From positions 62,001 to 126,000 of the forward strand of contig NZ_QQOA01000009.1 of assembly GCF_003443895.1 (NCBI RefSeq): a stretch of DNA of 64,000 nt, read 5' to 3'. A program made the translations under genes and the position numbers. The notes beneath the pieces were generated by a model. The model was not told the DNA's origin and made no database searches. It was given only the letters and a program-made list of their open reading frames with translations. The DNA comes from Paraburkholderia phosphatilytica (GTDB taxonomy: Bacteria > Pseudomonadota > Gammaproteobacteria > Burkholderiales > Burkholderiaceae). Below are positions 28,278 through 40,960 of the stretch, piece after piece; positions within the stretch are counted from its first letter, which is position 1, and every line of letters starts with the position of its first letter.

Positions 28278-29591
28278 TCAGGCCGGCGCCGCCTGCCGCC
28301 GCGCAGTGCGCGCCGCGGAAAAACGCACGGTGAACGTGCTGCCGCGCCCTTCTTCGCTCTTCACGTCGAGCTGCGCATCGTGCCGTTGCAGCACGTGCTT
28401 GACGATCGCGAGGCCGAGGCCCGTGCCGCCGGTGTCACGCGAACGGCTGCGGTCCACCCGGTAGAAGCGCTCGGTCAGACGGGGAATGTCCGCGGCCGGA
28501 ATGCCGAGTCCGCTGTCCTTGACCGAGAACGTGGCCTGTCCGTTCACGTCGTGCCAGCTCACGTGAATGCTGCCACCGTCCGGCGTGTAGCGGATCGCGT
28601 TGGTGACGAGATTGCCGAGCGCGCTCAGGATCTCGGTTTCGGCGCCCGTCACGGTCACACGTTCGTCGGAGTCGAAGGTGATCGTGTGGCGGCCGCTCGA
28701 CAGGTTGTCCGCGTCCTCCTGCAGATGGGCGAGCACCGAGCGCATGTCGATCAGACGATCGCTCGGCGGCCGGTTATCGCCTTCGAGCGTCGCGAGCACC
28801 AGCAGATCGCTCACGATGTGCTGCATCCGCGTCGCCTGCTGCGACATCAGCTCGAGGTAGCGGTGCCGCTCGCTCTCGTCGAGCGGCAGCTCGCGCATCG
28901 TCTCGAGAAATCCCGACAGCACGGTGAGCGGTGTCTTCAGTTCATGCGACACGTTCGCGACGAAGTCCCGCCGCATCGCATCGGTGCGTTCGAGTTCGGT
29001 GATGTCCTGCGACAGCACGAGCTTGCGGTTCTCGCCGTACGGAAACACCTGCACGGACAGCACGTTCTGCCGCTTCACGCCCATCCCGCGCATGATCAGC
29101 ATCTGCTCGTAGTTGTGCGAGTTCAGGTAGCGGACGAAATCCGGCTGACGGACGAGATGGGTGATGTGCTGGCGCAGGTCGCGCTTCGCGTCGAGCCCGA
29201 AGTGCACTTCCGAGATCGCGTTGCACCATTCGATCTGGTCGTGATCGTCGAGCATCGCGACGCCGTTCGGCGACGCCTGGATCGCCTGGATGAACCGCGA
29301 ATGCTGCTGCTCGACCTGGCGCACCTGTGCGTGCCAGCGCTTCGCGAGCTTGTGCAGGCGGTAATAGATTTCGCCCCAGATGCCGGGCGCGCTCGGCACT
29401 TCGCCGTAGACGGGCGCATCGAGCAGGCGCCACAGCCGCTGCTTGTGAAACGTGCCGAAGAAGCTCTGCACGATCAGCAGCACGACGGCAAGCCCCAGCG
29501 CGACCTTCAGCCCGAGGAAAGCGCCTACCGCCGCGCACAGGATGGCGAGCAGCACAATCGATACGATCGCGCGCGCCCAGATGACGTTCAT
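28278..29591 (-). CDS. phoR: Phosphate-regulon sensor histidine kinase PhoR
   Basis: The 437-aa kinase has a hydrophobic N-terminal hairpin (residues about 8-45), a charged linker, a PAS domain (residues about 100-200), a HisKA domain with phospho-acceptor His 216 in VSHELKTPL, and an HATPase domain (LVTNAIRYTPDGG, DSGLGIP, GGTGLGLAIVKHVL). It autophosphorylates and passes phosphate to PhoB when PstSCAB-PhoU signalling reports low phosphate. It follows phoB after a 157-bp gap, longer than usual for this pair. Confidence 0.95.
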   Translation of the reverse strand: MNVIWARAIVSIVLLAILCAAVGAFLGLKVALGLAVVLLIVQSFFGTFHKQRLWRLLDAPVYGEVPSAPGIWGEIYYRLHKLAKRWHAQVRQVEQQHSRFIQAIQASPNGVAMLDDHDQIEWCNAISEVHFGLDAKRDLRQHITHLVRQPDFVRYLNSHNYEQMLIMRGMGVKRQNVLSVQVFPYGENRKLVLSQDITELERTDAMRRDFVANVSHELKTPLTVLSGFLETMRELPLDESERHRYLELMSQQATRMQHIVSDLLVLATLEGDNRPPSDRLIDMRSVLAHLQEDADNLSSGRHTITFDSDERVTVTGAETEILSALGNLVTNAIRYTPDGGSIHVSWHDVNGQATFSVKDSGLGIPAADIPRLTERFYRVDRSRSRDTGGTGLGLAIVKHVLQRHDAQLDVKSEEGRGSTFTVRFSAARTARRQAAPA

Positions 29592-29714
29592 GTTCCAGGA
29601 TGAAGAAGTGAATTACGCACCATGCACCACACCGAAGGCCGAACGTCGGGCCAACGGCGCATCGCGCACACCGGGCGGCAAAGCGGATCGCGCAGGCGCG
29701 ATCGGATGACGGCA

Positions 29715-29754
29715 GCCTGACGACAGGCATGCCGCATGTTCGCTGACGTCAGGC
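29715..29754 (-). other. Hairpin spanning the phoB stop codon
   Basis: GCCTGACG (29715-29722) pairs with CGTCAGGC (29747-29754); the phoB TGA lies inside the stem. No T-run follows. It may stabilise the phoB 3' end or lower read-through into phoR. Confidence 0.35.
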
Positions 29755-30450
29755 GCTCTTCGCGAGCCGATAGCCGCTGCCGCGGACCGTTTCGATCATA
29801 GCATCGCATCCGGCGGGTTTGAGCGCGGCGCGCAGACGCTTGATGTGCACGTCGACCGTGCGTTCTTCGACGAACACGTGGTCGCCCCACACCTGGTCGA
29901 GCAGTTGCGTGCGGCTGTGCACGCGCTCCGGATGGGTCATGAAGAAGTGCAGCAGGCGGAATTCGGTCGGACCGAGATCGAGCTTGATCTCGCTGCCTTC
30001 CGCGTGGGCCGCGACCCGGTGCGTGGCCGGGTCGAGCTTGAGGCCGTTGATCGCGACCACGTCTTCGGTCAGCTGCGGCGCGCGGCGGCGCAGCACGGCC
30101 TTGATACGCGCCATCAGCTCCTTCGGTGAGAACGGCTTCGTCACGTAGTCGTCCGCGCCGATCTCGAGGCCGAGCACCTTGTCCTGCTCGTCGCCACGGG
30201 CGGTGAGCATGATGATCGGGATGTGCTTGGTGCGCTCGTTGTTGCGCAGATCCCGCGCGAATGCGATACCCGACTTGCCCGGCAGCATCCAGTCGAGCAG
30301 TACGAGGTCAGGCAGCACGTCGCTGATCAGGTTCTGCGCCTGCTCCGCGTTGTACGCGCGGATCGGGCAGTGACCGGCGTGCTGCAGGTTGACCGAGATC
30401 AGCTCGGAGATGGCGGGTTCGTCTTCGATGACGAGAATGCTACTGGGCAT
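29749..30450 (-). CDS. phoB: Phosphate-regulon response regulator PhoB
   Basis: The 233-aa OmpR-family regulator has a receiver domain (acidic pair near residues 10-11, phospho-acceptor Asp 53 in LLDWML, conserved Lys in [11 protein letters not shown]) and a C-terminal winged helix ([31 protein letters not shown]). When phosphorylated by PhoR it binds Pho boxes. It is 22 bp downstream of phoU, so it is co-transcribed with the pst genes and phoU. Confidence 0.96.
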   Translation of the reverse strand: MPSSILVIEDEPAISELISVNLQHAGHCPIRAYNAEQAQNLISDVLPDLVLLDWMLPGKSGIAFARDLRNNERTKHIPIIMLTARGDEQDKVLGLEIGADDYVTKPFSPKELMARIKAVLRRRAPQLTEDVVAINGLKLDPATHRVAAHAEGSEIKLDLGPTEFRLLHFFMTHPERVHSRTQLLDQVWGDHVFVEERTVDVHIKRLRAALKPAGCDAMIETVRGSGYRLAKSA

Positions 30451-30472
30451 CGGCGCCTCTTGAGTCGACAGG

Positions 30473-31177
30473 TTAGCTGAGTGCTTCGCGTTCGAGCGCG
30501 TCGCGCGACTTGTGCCGCACGTCGGTGCCCTTCACGATGTAGATGATGAACTCCGCGATGTTCTTCGCGTGGTCGCCGATCCGCTCGATCGCCTTCGCGA
30601 TGAACAGGAAGTCGAGGCCCGCGGAGATCGAGCGCGGATCTTCCGTCATGTACGACACGAGCTTGCGCACGAACGCGCGGAATTCCTCGTCGATCGCCTT
30701 GTCGTCGCGCACGATCTGCGCGGCCGCCACCGTATCGAGACGCGCGAATGCGTCGAGCGCGCGGCGCAGGATCGACACCGCCATCTCGCCGGACAGCTTG
30801 ATCTCGGCGATGTTGATGGTGCGCGACGAGCCTTCTTCCATCAGGCGCTTCGTGCGCTTCGCGATCTTCTCGGCTTCGTCGCCGGCGCGCTCCAGGTTCG
30901 TGATCGTCTTCGAGATCGCGATCAGCAGGCGCAGATCGCGCGCGGCCGGCTGGCGGCGCGCGATGATGTTGCTGCACTCTTCGTCGATCTCGACTTCCAT
31001 CGAGTTCAGACGGTCTTCGGTGGCGATCACCTGGTCGGCGATCGCGCCGTCGAACTCGTTCAGCGCCTGCATCGCGTTCACGATCTGCGATTCGACGAGG
31101 CCGCCCATTTCGAGCACTTTCGACGAAACCAGATTCAGATCGGCATCGAACTGGCTGGAGAGGTGTTTGTCGGACAT
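30473..31177 (-). CDS. phoU: Phosphate signalling protein PhoU
   Basis: The 234-aa all-helical PhoU has two repeats of the PhoU motif ([20 protein letters not shown] and [20 protein letters not shown]). Each has metal-binding acidic residues ([34 protein letters not shown]). It restrains PhoR when phosphate is ample and limits Pst uptake. It lies between pstB and phoB in the operon. Confidence 0.96.
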   Translation of the reverse strand: MSDKHLSSQFDADLNLVSSKVLEMGGLVESQIVNAMQALNEFDGAIADQVIATEDRLNSMEVEIDEECSNIIARRQPAARDLRLLIAISKTITNLERAGDEAEKIAKRTKRLMEEGSSRTINIAEIKLSGEMAVSILRRALDAFARLDTVAAAQIVRDDKAIDEEFRAFVRKLVSYMTEDPRSISAGLDFLFIAKAIERIGDHAKNIAEFIIYIVKGTDVRHKSRDALEREALS

Positions 31178-31253
31178 GTCGTACTCCCTGGAATCTTCCG
31201 GGCGCCGCGTCGCGCAATCAAAGCGTCGCGAACACGGCGTGCCGGACTGGCGC

Positions 31254-32102
31254 TCAGCCGAAGCGGCCGGTGATGTAGTCTTCCGTTTCCTTGCGGACCG
31301 GCTTGATGAAGATCTTTTCCGTATCGCCGAACTCGATCAGTTCGCCGAGATACATGTACGCAGTGTAGTCCGAGCAACGCGCGGCCTGTTGCATGTTGTG
31401 CGTGACGATCACCACCGTGTAATCGCTCTTCAGCTCGGCGATCAGCTCTTCGATGCGGCCCGTCGAAATCGGATCGAGCGCCGAGCACGGTTCGTCGAGG
31501 AGCAGCACTTCCGGACGGATCGCGATGCCGCGCGCGATACACAGACGCTGCTGCTGGCCGCCGGACAGACCATAGCCGCTCTGCGCCAGCTTGTCCTTCA
31601 CTTCGTTCCACAACGCGGCCTTCGTGAGCGCCCACTCGACGCGGTCGTCCATCTCCGAGCGCGACAGCGACTCGAACATCTTCACGCCGAACGCGATGTT
31701 GTCGTAGATCGACATCGGGAACGGGGTCGGCTTCTGGAACACCATGCCGATGCGCGCGCGCAGCAGCGAGATGTCGCGCTTCGACGTGAGCAGGTTCTCG
31801 CCGTCCATCACGATCTCGCCTTCGGCGCGCTGCTCCGGATACAGCGCGTACATCTTGTTGAAGGTGCGCAGCAGCGTGGACTTGCCGCAGCCCGACGGGC
31901 CGATGAACGCGGTCACCTTGCCTTCGGGAATCTGCAGGTTGATGTTCTTCAGCGCGTGGTACTTGCCGTAGAAGAAGTTCAGATCCTTCACGTGGATCTT
32001 CGGCTGCGCGGCGGGCCCGCCGTTGTTGCCCTGGGCGGGACCGGAGCCTGCCGGCGCCGGAGCGCGGCTGGCGGTGCTGAGGTGACTTTCTGCCATATTC
32101 AT
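31254..32102 (-). CDS. pstB: Phosphate ABC transporter ATPase PstB
   Basis: The 282-aa ATPase has Walker A GPSGCGKS, signature LSGGQQQR, Walker [14 protein letters not shown] and the H-loop in [13 protein letters not shown] poorly conserved extension of about 35 residues rich in Ala, Pro and Gly precedes the ABC domain. It powers phosphate import through PstAC. It is 15 bp downstream of pstA. Confidence 0.97.
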   Translation of the reverse strand: MNMAESHLSTASRAPAPAGSGPAQGNNGGPAAQPKIHVKDLNFFYGKYHALKNINLQIPEGKVTAFIGPSGCGKSTLLRTFNKMYALYPEQRAEGEIVMDGENLLTSKRDISLLRARIGMVFQKPTPFPMSIYDNIAFGVKMFESLSRSEMDDRVEWALTKAALWNEVKDKLAQSGYGLSGGQQQRLCIARGIAIRPEVLLLDEPCSALDPISTGRIEELIAELKSDYTVVIVTHNMQQAARCSDYTAYMYLGELIEFGDTEKIFIKPVRKETEDYITGRFG

Positions 32103-32117
32103 CGGGACACTCCGCCC

Positions 32118-33014
32118 TTACTTTTTCGAAAAGATCGAACGCGCGAGGATGTTCAATCCCAGCACGCCGAGCGTGATCAGGAACACGCCGGCCCACGCCA
32201 GCGACTGCCATTGCGCAAACGGGCTCATCGCGAACTTGTAGATCGTGACGGGCAGGTTCGCGAGCGGCTGGTTCATGTTGAGCGAGAAGAACTGGTTCGA
32301 CAGCGCCGTGAAGAGCAGCGGCGCCGTTTCGCCGGCGATCCGCGCGACCGCGAGCAGCACGCCCGTGGTGATGCCCGGGATCGATGCCTTCAGCGTGATC
32401 GACAGCACCATCTTCCACTTCGGCGTGCCGAGCGCGAATGCCGCTTCGCGCAGCGCGTTCGGCACGAGCTTCAGCATGTTCTCGGTCGTGCGGATGACGA
32501 TCGGGATCTGCAGCAGCGCGAGCGACACGACACCGGACCAGCCGCTGAAGTGCCCCGTGTTCGCGACGACGATCGCATACACGAACAGACCGACGACGAT
32601 CGACGGCGCGGACAGCAGGATGTCGTTGATGAAGCGCGTGATGCTCGCGAGCCAGCGCTTCTGGCCGTACTCGGCGAGATACACGCCCGCGAGAATGCCG
32701 ATCGGTGTGCCGATCAGCGTCGCCACCACGACCATCAGCAGGCTGCCGACGATCGCGTTCGCGAGACCGCCGCCGTCGGTGTTCGGCGGCGGGGTCGACT
32801 GCGTGAAGAGCTCGACCGACAGACCACCCACGCCGAGACGCAGCGTCGTGTACAGGATCCAGACCAGCCACAGCAGGCCGAAGGCCATCGCGAGCAGCGA
32901 CATCGTCAGCGCGATCGCGTTGGTTACGCGGCGGCGGCTTTGCAGCTTGTCGCGGGTCGATTCGAATGCGGCGCCCGTGACGCCGCCGGGAATGTTCAGG
33001 CGAGGCGTGCTCAT
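32118..33014 (-). CDS. pstA: Phosphate ABC transporter permease PstA
   Basis: The 298-aa permease has about six membrane segments and the EAA-like loop ([20 protein letters not shown]) that docks on PstB. The segment [14 protein letters not shown] is a PstA hallmark. Its start overlaps the pstC stop by four bases, giving translational coupling. Confidence 0.96.
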   Translation of the reverse strand: MSTPRLNIPGGVTGAAFESTRDKLQSRRRVTNAIALTMSLLAMAFGLLWLVWILYTTLRLGVGGLSVELFTQSTPPPNTDGGGLANAIVGSLLMVVVATLIGTPIGILAGVYLAEYGQKRWLASITRFINDILLSAPSIVVGLFVYAIVVANTGHFSGWSGVVSLALLQIPIVIRTTENMLKLVPNALREAAFALGTPKWKMVLSITLKASIPGITTGVLLAVARIAGETAPLLFTALSNQFFSLNMNQPLANLPVTIYKFAMSPFAQWQSLAWAGVFLITLGVLGLNILARSIFSKK

Positions 33015-33997
33015 TTCGCGCCCTCCCCTTTCTCGAGACGCAGCAGCATGATCTTGGAGATCGCGAGCACGATGAAGGTAATCACGAAGAGAATCAGGCC
33101 GAGCTCCATCAGCGCGGACACGTGCAGCCCCGGATCGGCCTCGGCGAATTCGTTCGCCAGCGCCGACGTGATGCTGTTACCCGGCGAGAACAGCGACACG
33201 TTGTCGAGCAGGTTCGTGTTGCCGATCACGAAAGTCACCGCCATCGTTTCGCCGAGCGCGCGGCCGAGACCCAGCATGATGCCGCCGATCACGCCGGTCT
33301 TCGTGAAGGGCAGCACGATGCGCCACATCACTTCCCACGTCGTGCAGCCGATGCCGTACGCCGATTCCTTCAGCAGCACCGGCGTGACTTCGAACACGTC
33401 GCGCATCACCGAAGCGATGTACGGGATGATCATGATCGCGAGAATCACGCCCGCGCACAGGATGCCGATGCCGATCGGCGCGCCCTGGAACAGCGCGCCC
33501 ACGAACGGAATGCCGCCGAGCACCGCGCCGAGCGGCTTCTCGAACCACTGCGCGAAGATCGGCGCGAACACGAGCAGGCCCCACATGCCGTACACGATCG
33601 AAGGGATCGCGGCGAGCAGCTCGATCGCGATGCCGAGCGGCCGGCGCAGCCAGGCAGGCGAGAGTTCGGTGAGGAAGAGTGCGATGCCGAAGCTGACCGG
33701 CACCGCGATGATGAGCGCGATGAGCGACGTCGCGATCGTGCCGTAGATCGGCACCAGCGCGCCGAACTGCTTCGACGGTGGATCCCAGTCCGCGGTCCAC
33801 AGGAAGGCGAATCCGAACTGCTTGATGGACGGCATCGACGCGACGACCAGCGACACGATGATGCCGCCGAGCAGCAGCAGCGTGATGACCGCCGAGAAGC
33901 GCGTGAGACCGCCGAAAATGATGTCGCCGGCGCGACTGGGCGCTTTCTGCTGCGCCGCGCTGCCGGACGGGTTCGACACGACTGAAATGTCGGACAT
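33011..33997 (-). CDS. pstC: Phosphate ABC transporter permease PstC
   Basis: The 328-aa permease has a first helix ([16 protein letters not shown]), a long periplasmic loop ([19 protein letters not shown]) and the docking loop [38 protein letters not shown] is the PstC signature. ATG 33997 (MSDISVV) is preferred over upstream in-frame starts, which would lengthen the N terminus atypically. It pairs with PstA. Confidence 0.96.
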   Translation of the reverse strand: MSDISVVSNPSGSAAQQKAPSRAGDIIFGGLTRFSAVITLLLLGGIIVSLVVASMPSIKQFGFAFLWTADWDPPSKQFGALVPIYGTIATSLIALIIAVPVSFGIALFLTELSPAWLRRPLGIAIELLAAIPSIVYGMWGLLVFAPIFAQWFEKPLGAVLGGIPFVGALFQGAPIGIGILCAGVILAIMIIPYIASVMRDVFEVTPVLLKESAYGIGCTTWEVMWRIVLPFTKTGVIGGIMLGLGRALGETMAVTFVIGNTNLLDNVSLFSPGNSITSALANEFAEADPGLHVSALMELGLILFVITFIVLAISKIMLLRLEKGEGAK

Positions 33998-34051
33998 GGT
34001 GATCTGTTCCAGTTGGCGCATGACACATGTCATGCCGCCGGATGCCGCAAA

Positions 34052-34080
34052 CCGCCCGGCCTCTTGGCGAGACCGGGCGG
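34052..34080 (-). other. Hairpin between pstS and pstC
   Basis: CCGCCCGG and CCGGGCGG pair perfectly around a 13-nt loop, 30 nt after the pstS stop. Only a short T-run follows on the minus strand. A partial terminator or mRNA-stabilising hairpin here would explain higher pstS than pstCAB output, as is usual for binding proteins. Confidence 0.5.
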
Positions 34081-34109
34081 CTCTTTCGACTACGGGTGTC
34101 GCGAGAAGC

Positions 34110-35141
34110 TTACTCGGCGAGCGGCTTGCCCGACGCGTCCTTCACCTTCGACTTCCATTGCGTCTTGATTTCCGACACGACCGAATCCGGCAGCGAGATG
34201 TAGTCGAGGTCGCTGGCAGCCTGGCCGCCGTTCTTGAACGCCCAGTCGAAGAACTTCAGCGTTTCTTCGCCCTGCGCCGGCTTGTCCTGCGTCGTGTGCA
34301 CGAGCACGAACGTCGCGCCGACGACCGGCCATGCATCCTTGCCCGGCTCGTTCGTCAGGATCTGGTAGAACGTCTTGCTCCAGTCTGCGCCCGCAGCGGC
34401 GGCCTTGAAGGTTTCCGTCTTCGGCTCGACGACCGCGCCCGACGCATTCTTCATCGACGTGTAGACCATGTGGTTCTGCTTCGCGTACGCCCACTCGACG
34501 TAGCCGATCGAACCCGGCAGGCGCTGCACGAATGCCGCGACGCCGTCGTTACCCTTGCCGCCCGTGCCCGTCGGCCATGCAACCGTCGTGCCTTCGCCAA
34601 CCTTCGCCTTCCAGTCGGCGTTGACCTTCGACAGGTAGTCGGTCCAGATGAAGCTGGTGCCCGAACCGTCAGCACGGCGCACCACGGCGATGTCCAGATC
34701 CGGCAGCTTGATCTTCGGGTTCAGCGCGACGATCGCCGGGTCGTTCCACTTCTTGATCTTGCCCAGGTAGATGTCGCCGAGCACTTGACCCGACAGCACC
34801 AGCTGGCCAGCCTGCACGCCCGGCACGTTGATCGCCGGCACCACGCCGCCCACCACCGTCGGGAACTGGAACAGGCCGTCCTTCGCGAGCTCGTCGTCCT
34901 TCAGCGGAGCGTCCGAACCGGCGAAATCGACCGTCTTCGCGACGATCTGCTTGATGCCGCCCGACGAACCGATGCCTTGATAGTTGATCTTGCCACCGCC
35001 CGTCTTCTGGTAGGCGTCGGCCCACTTCGTGTAGATCGGAGCTGCGAAGGTGCTGCCCGCGCCGGTGACGTCAGCGGCTTGTGCGGCGATCGCGAAGAGC
35101 GCGCCAGCCACGCCAGCGAACACGGTTTGCATCAATTTCAT
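34110..35141 (-). CDS. pstS: Phosphate-binding periplasmic protein PstS
   Basis: The 343-aa precursor has a signal peptide ending AAQA and mature N terminus [15 protein letters not shown]. The phosphate-site motifs [17 protein letters not shown] and [10 protein letters not shown] are present. A GGAGGT ribosome-binding site lies 4 nt before ATG 35141, which rules out the upstream in-frame start at 35276. It is the first gene of pstSCAB-phoU-phoB and has tandem PhoB sites upstream. Confidence 0.97.
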   Translation of the reverse strand: MKLMQTVFAGVAGALFAIAAQAADVTGAGSTFAAPIYTKWADAYQKTGGGKINYQGIGSSGGIKQIVAKTVDFAGSDAPLKDDELAKDGLFQFPTVVGGVVPAINVPGVQAGQLVLSGQVLGDIYLGKIKKWNDPAIVALNPKIKLPDLDIAVVRRADGSGTSFIWTDYLSKVNADWKAKVGEGTTVAWPTGTGGKGNDGVAAFVQRLPGSIGYVEWAYAKQNHMVYTSMKNASGAVVEPKTETFKAAAAGADWSKTFYQILTNEPGKDAWPVVGATFVLVHTTQDKPAQGEETLKFFDWAFKNGGQAASDLDYISLPDSVVSEIKTQWKSKVKDASGKPLAE

Positions 35142-35198
35142 GGGACCTCCAGTGGTGTGAGCGGATGAAGCGAACACCGCGAAGCTTAGGGTCTCCAT

Positions 35199-35238
35199 GT
35201 GACAGTAATGTGACTTACGATGAACGTCATGTGTCAAT
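35199..35238 (-). promoter_or_regulatory. Tandem Pho boxes upstream of pstS
   Basis: On the minus strand the half-sites ATTGACA, ACGTTCA, AAGTCAC and CTGTCAC follow each other with 4-bp spacers. The last two closely match the PhoB consensus. A TAAGCT hexamer about 10 bp later could be the -10. The pstS ATG is about 58 nt from the box. PhoB binding is inferred from the match. Confidence 0.75.
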
Positions 35239-35562
35239 TGCATTACGCGATGAAAGCCGGTGCAGCGTTGCCGCAAGGCCGCTTTGGCACCGGTTTCGGC
35301 GCAGTTGCAGCGGCGATCGGCGAAAAAGCTGAAGAATGCGAAATGCGTAGATCGTGACGCGGGGTATCGGCAACGTTTGCGGCGCCCTCGTTTGTCAGCG
35401 GAACGGGGTCACCGGGCGTCGTTGGGGTGCGACGATTTGTCTCTGGTGCCGCAGCGGGTGGTGAACGTGGCGATGCCGGACGATCGGTTGAAGGATAGTC
35501 CGGCCGGCGGCAGGGCGCAGCCACGCGGCGCGGCTGGCCCTGCCGGTGCTCCCTGTTGCTCG
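35239..35562. other. Intergenic region between pstS and glmM
   Basis: About 320 bp. A minus-strand frame (35524 to 35243) exists, but its product is low-complexity and Pro-rich and overlaps the region leading to the Pho boxes, so I do not call it. No RNA or clear terminator is seen. Confidence 0.45.
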
Positions 35563-36921
35563 TCAGGCAGTCGCCTGCCGGACCGTCTCGGCGATCGTCT
35601 CGGCGTGCTGCAGCGCATCCTGCTCGCGCGCAGCCTCGACCATCACGCGCAGCACGGGCTCCGTGCCCGATGCGCGGATCAGCACCCGGCCGGTGTTGCC
35701 GAGCGTCTCCTCGGCGTGGCGGATCGCGGTGCGGATCGCGTCGCTGCTTTTCCAGTCGGCGTCCGGCTTCATGCGGACGTTGATCAGCTTCTGCGGGAAC
35801 AGCGTCACGCCGTCCAGCAACTGCGCAAGCGCCTTGCCGCTGCGCTTCATCGCGGCGAGCACGAGCAGCGCGGACACGATGCCGTCGCCTGTGGAGTGCC
35901 GGTCGAGCGACAGGATGTGGCCCGAACCTTCCGCGCCGAGCTGCCAGTTATGTTCGCGCAACTGCTCGAGCACGTAGCGGTCGCCGACTGCCGCGCGCAC
36001 GAACTTGACGCCGAGCCGCTGCAGCGCGACTTCGACCGCCATGTTCGTCATCAACGTGCCGACCGCGCCTTCCACCTTGCCGTCGGTCAGGATGCGGTCC
36101 TGCACCAGCACGTACAGCAGTTCGTCGCCGTTGTAGAGGCGCCCGGCGGCGTCGACCACCTGCAGGCGGTCCGCGTCGCCATCCAGCGCGATGCCGAGGT
36201 GCGCGTGATTGGCCCGCACCGCGCGCACCAGCGCGTCGGGCGCGGTCGCGCCGACACCATCGTTGATGTTGAAGCCGTTCGGCGCGACGCCGATCGTGAT
36301 CACATCGGCGCCCAGCTCGTGGAACACGTGCGGCGCGACGTCGTACGCGGCGCCATGCGCGCAGTCGACGACGAGCTTCATGCCGCGCAGATCGAACGCC
36401 TGCGGGAACGTGCTCTTGCAGAACTCGATGTAGCGGCCCGCTGCGTCATCGAGGCGCTTCGCCTTGCCGAGCTGCTCGGACGGCGCGCAGTCGAGCGGAC
36501 GCTCCAGATGCGCCTCGATTTTCATCTCGACTTCATCGGGCAGCTTGTTGCCGTCGGCCGAGAAGAACTTGATGCCGTTGTCGTAGTACGGGTTGTGCGA
36601 CGCGCTGATCACGACGCCCGCGGCGAGCCGCAGCGCGCGCGTCAGATACGCGACGCCGGGTGTCGGCATCGGGCCGGCGAGCATCACGTCGACGCCCGCC
36701 GCCGAAAAGCCCGACTCCAGCGCGGCTTCGAGCATGTAGCCCGACACGCGCGTGTCCTTGCCGATCAGCACGGTCGGCCGCGCGTTGCTCGACGCCCAGC
36801 CATCGGTGCCGGCCAGCACCTTGCCCGCGGCATAGCCGAGCCGCAGCACGAAATCCGGCGTGATCGGGCTCTCGCCCACCTTGCCGCGAACCCCATCGGT
36901 ACCGAAATAGCGACGCCCCAT
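35563..36921 (-). CDS. glmM: Phosphoglucosamine mutase
   Basis: The 452-aa alpha-D-phosphohexomutase converts glucosamine-6-phosphate to glucosamine-1-phosphate for UDP-GlcNAc. The active-site serine is in [13 protein letters not shown] (near residue 108), the metal loop is DGDADR, and the C-terminal phosphate-binding motif is [17 protein letters not shown] 36921 ([13 protein letters not shown]) is the family start. It follows folP by about 55 bp, the usual arrangement. Confidence 0.97.
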   Translation of the reverse strand: MGRRYFGTDGVRGKVGESPITPDFVLRLGYAAGKVLAGTDGWASSNARPTVLIGKDTRVSGYMLEAALESGFSAAGVDVMLAGPMPTPGVAYLTRALRLAAGVVISASHNPYYDNGIKFFSADGNKLPDEVEMKIEAHLERPLDCAPSEQLGKAKRLDDAAGRYIEFCKSTFPQAFDLRGMKLVVDCAHGAAYDVAPHVFHELGADVITIGVAPNGFNINDGVGATAPDALVRAVRANHAHLGIALDGDADRLQVVDAAGRLYNGDELLYVLVQDRILTDGKVEGAVGTLMTNMAVEVALQRLGVKFVRAAVGDRYVLEQLREHNWQLGAEGSGHILSLDRHSTGDGIVSALLVLAAMKRSGKALAQLLDGVTLFPQKLINVRMKPDADWKSSDAIRTAIRHAEETLGNTGRVLIRASGTEPVLRVMVEAAREQDALQHAETIAETVRQATA

Positions 36922-36976
36922 CGTTGACGATCTCCATGAAGAACTTGAATGCCGGCTGTGAGTGTTCGTTGCGGTG

Positions 36977-37858
36977 TCAGCGGCCGCGCGATGCGTCGCG
37001 CATCGCCGACCAGACCTTCAGTGCATCGACCGTTTGCGCGACGTCGTGCACTCTCACGATAGCAGCCCCGCGCTCCGCCGCACACACGGCTGCGGCAACG
37101 CTTGCGGCGACGCGTTCCGACGCGGCGCGGCCAGTGACGGCGCCCAGCATCGATTTGCGCGACATGCCCGCGAGAACCGGCAGCGGTTCGCCGTCGACGC
37201 GCGGCGCGGTGTCCGGCAGATGCGCGAGCAAAGTGTAGTTGTGTTCGACGACGCTCTTGCCGAAGCCAAAGCCCGGATCGACGCTGATGCGGTTGCGCAC
37301 GATGCCGGCCTGCGTCAGCGCGCTCACGCGCTCGTCGAGAAACGCGCGCACTTCCGCGACGACGTCGTCATAGCGTGGCTCGCCCACCTGCATCGTCTGC
37401 GGCTCGCCGAGCATGTGCATCGCGCACAGGCCGCATGCGCTGTCTCGTACGGCGTCGATCGCTCCGGGCATGCGGAAGCCCCAGATGTCGTTGATCATGT
37501 CCGCGCCGGCGTCGAGCGCACGACGCATCACCGCGGGTTTGTACGTGTCGACCGACAGCGGCACATTGGCGCCGCGCAGCGCTTCGATCAGCGGCAACAC
37601 GCGCTCCAGCTCTTCGTCGAGCGGAACGGGCGGCGCACCAGGACGCGTCGACTCGCCACCGATGTCGATCAGATCCGCGCCGTCGACCATCATCCGCTCG
37701 GCCTGCCGCAACGCTTCGCCGCGATCGATGTAGCTGCCGCCGTCCGAGAACGAATCGGGCGTGACGTTCAGGATACCCATCACCAATGGACGCTCGAACG
37801 TCAGCAGGAAGCGGCCGCACTGCAACGGCGTTGAAATCGAAGGGGAGTTGATGTTCAC
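36977..37858 (-). CDS. folP: Dihydropteroate synthase
   Basis: This TIM-barrel enzyme joins p-aminobenzoate to the pterin diphosphate in folate synthesis and is the sulfonamide target. Signatures: [44 protein letters not shown] and the C-terminal RVHDV. The start is uncertain. A GTG at 37858 (VNINSPSIS) gives 293 aa, the expected length, though no good ribosome-binding site is visible. The frame stays open to 37981. Confidence 0.93.
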   Translation of the reverse strand: MNINSPSISTPLQCGRFLLTFERPLVMGILNVTPDSFSDGGSYIDRGEALRQAERMMVDGADLIDIGGESTRPGAPPVPLDEELERVLPLIEALRGANVPLSVDTYKPAVMRRALDAGADMINDIWGFRMPGAIDAVRDSACGLCAMHMLGEPQTMQVGEPRYDDVVAEVRAFLDERVSALTQAGIVRNRISVDPGFGFGKSVVEHNYTLLAHLPDTAPRVDGEPLPVLAGMSRKSMLGAVTGRAASERVAASVAAAVCAAERGAAIVRVHDVAQTVDALKVWSAMRDASRGR

Positions 37859-37959
37859 GGAGTGATTGGATGCTGGGGCGTACGCTCGGGTTCGCGTGCC
37901 GCGGTGTGCGCCGGTCTGGCGTGTATTGGAAAGCACTGAAGCGACGCGCTGAATGACAA

Positions 37960-37989
37960 ACGGGCCGGTGCGAATCCACACCGGCCCGT
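37960..37989 (-). terminator. Hairpin after ftsH
   Basis: An 11-bp perfect stem (ACGGGCCGGTG with CACCGGCCCGT) around an 8-nt loop, followed by TTTGTC on the minus strand, 20 nt after the ftsH stop. The T-run is short, so some read-through into folP is likely. Confidence 0.65.
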
Positions 37990-38008
37990 AGTTTAACGCG
38001 TCATCCGA

Positions 38009-39898
<1,890 letters not shown>

Positions 39899-40097
39899 AG
39901 CACCACTCCTTCCTCATAGACGGGCGCCTACATTTACCTTGCGGCACCACTAAAGCATTCTAATCCAGTCCGAAGACCCCTGCCATAATCATTCGCTACC
40001 GGCTGAATAGCCCCCGGATCACGCAACAGCGGGCACTTCAGGCGGCCAGCGGGGCATATGTCCACGGCGAGATACGGCGCGCCAATAATCCTTTCCT

Positions 40098-40760
40098 TCA
40101 CTTCGGACGTTTGAGGACTTTCCCCAGAATAAACGTCTCGGACGATTTGTCCCGCGATGCTTTCGGTTTGCGGGCCGCAACCGTTTTGAACTGCTGTTTG
40201 AACTTCTCGACGATCTGGCTGTAGCCGCTGCCGTGAAAACACTTCACCAGAAGGGCGCCATCCGGCTTCAGGTGGTTCTGCGAGAATTCCAGCGCGAGAT
40301 CGCACACGTGTTCGATCCGCGCGGCGTCCGCGACTGCCACTCCCGACAGGTTGGGCGCCATATCCGAAATTACAAGGTCCACCTCGCGCTCGCCGACAAC
40401 TTCTTCGAGCTGCGCGAGCACGCTGTCTTCGCGGAAGTCGCCCTGGATGAAGTGGACGTCGGCGATCGGCTCCATCGGCAGCAGGTCGAGCGCGATGACG
40501 GTGCCGTCGATGCCCCCCTGCCGCTGGTCGTCGCGGCGCGTGCCCTGCGCGAGCTTGTTGCGCACGTACTGGCTCCAGCTGCCGGGCGCGGCGCCGAGAT
40601 CGACGATCACCTGACCGGGCCGGATCAGCCTGTCCTGCTCGTCGATTTCCTTCAGCTTGTAAGCAGCGCGGGCGCGATAGCCCTCCCGCTGCGCCATCTT
40701 GACGTACGGGTCGTTGATGTGGTCGTGCAGCCACGACTGGTTGAAGCGGTTTTTTGCCAT
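40098..40760 (-). CDS. rlmE: 23S rRNA 2'-O-ribose U2552 methyltransferase RlmE
   Basis: The 220-aa FtsJ/RrmJ family enzyme has the SAM motif [14 protein letters not shown], the catalytic Lys in [12 protein letters not shown], Asp in [10 protein letters not shown], and Lys/Glu in [11 protein letters not shown] and SETFILG. It methylates U2552 of the 50S A-loop, linked to heat-shock fitness together with ftsH. ATG 40760 ([14 protein letters not shown]) is the family start; the open frame continues upstream without conservation. It is divergent from yhbY. Confidence 0.96.
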   Translation of the reverse strand: MAKNRFNQSWLHDHINDPYVKMAQREGYRARAAYKLKEIDEQDRLIRPGQVIVDLGAAPGSWSQYVRNKLAQGTRRDDQRQGGIDGTVIALDLLPMEPIADVHFIQGDFREDSVLAQLEEVVGEREVDLVISDMAPNLSGVAVADAARIEHVCDLALEFSQNHLKPDGALLVKCFHGSGYSQIVEKFKQQFKTVAARKPKASRDKSSETFILGKVLKRPK

Positions 40761-40960
40761 GAAACGTTGAACTCTTGCTGCGTGATACCGCTCTTTTAGC
40801 GGATAATACGCGTTTGATCCGCGCGGCCACGCCATAGGCGAGCCGCGATTCCTGTTGTTCCGGCGCACCGCCGGTCGCGCCGTCCGCCTGTTGCATCCGC
40901 AAGGCCGGGCCGTGAGGCCGTGAAGCAGCGCCGCTATTTTAGTCGAGTCTTTCCGTCCCC

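Noticed and set aside
27859..28464. Overlapping frames between ppk and phoR
   Set aside because: The two frames overlap on opposite strands, lack family motifs, and one runs into antisense of phoR.
30543..33746. A 1067-codon open frame on the plus strand opposite phoU-pstB-pstA-pstC
   Set aside because: It is antisense to four well-conserved genes and its composition is the Arg/Ser-rich pattern produced by reading high-GC codons backward.
35243..35524. A 93-codon minus-strand frame between pstS and glmM
   Set aside because: Pro/Ala-rich low-complexity product without motifs or a good ribosome-binding site.
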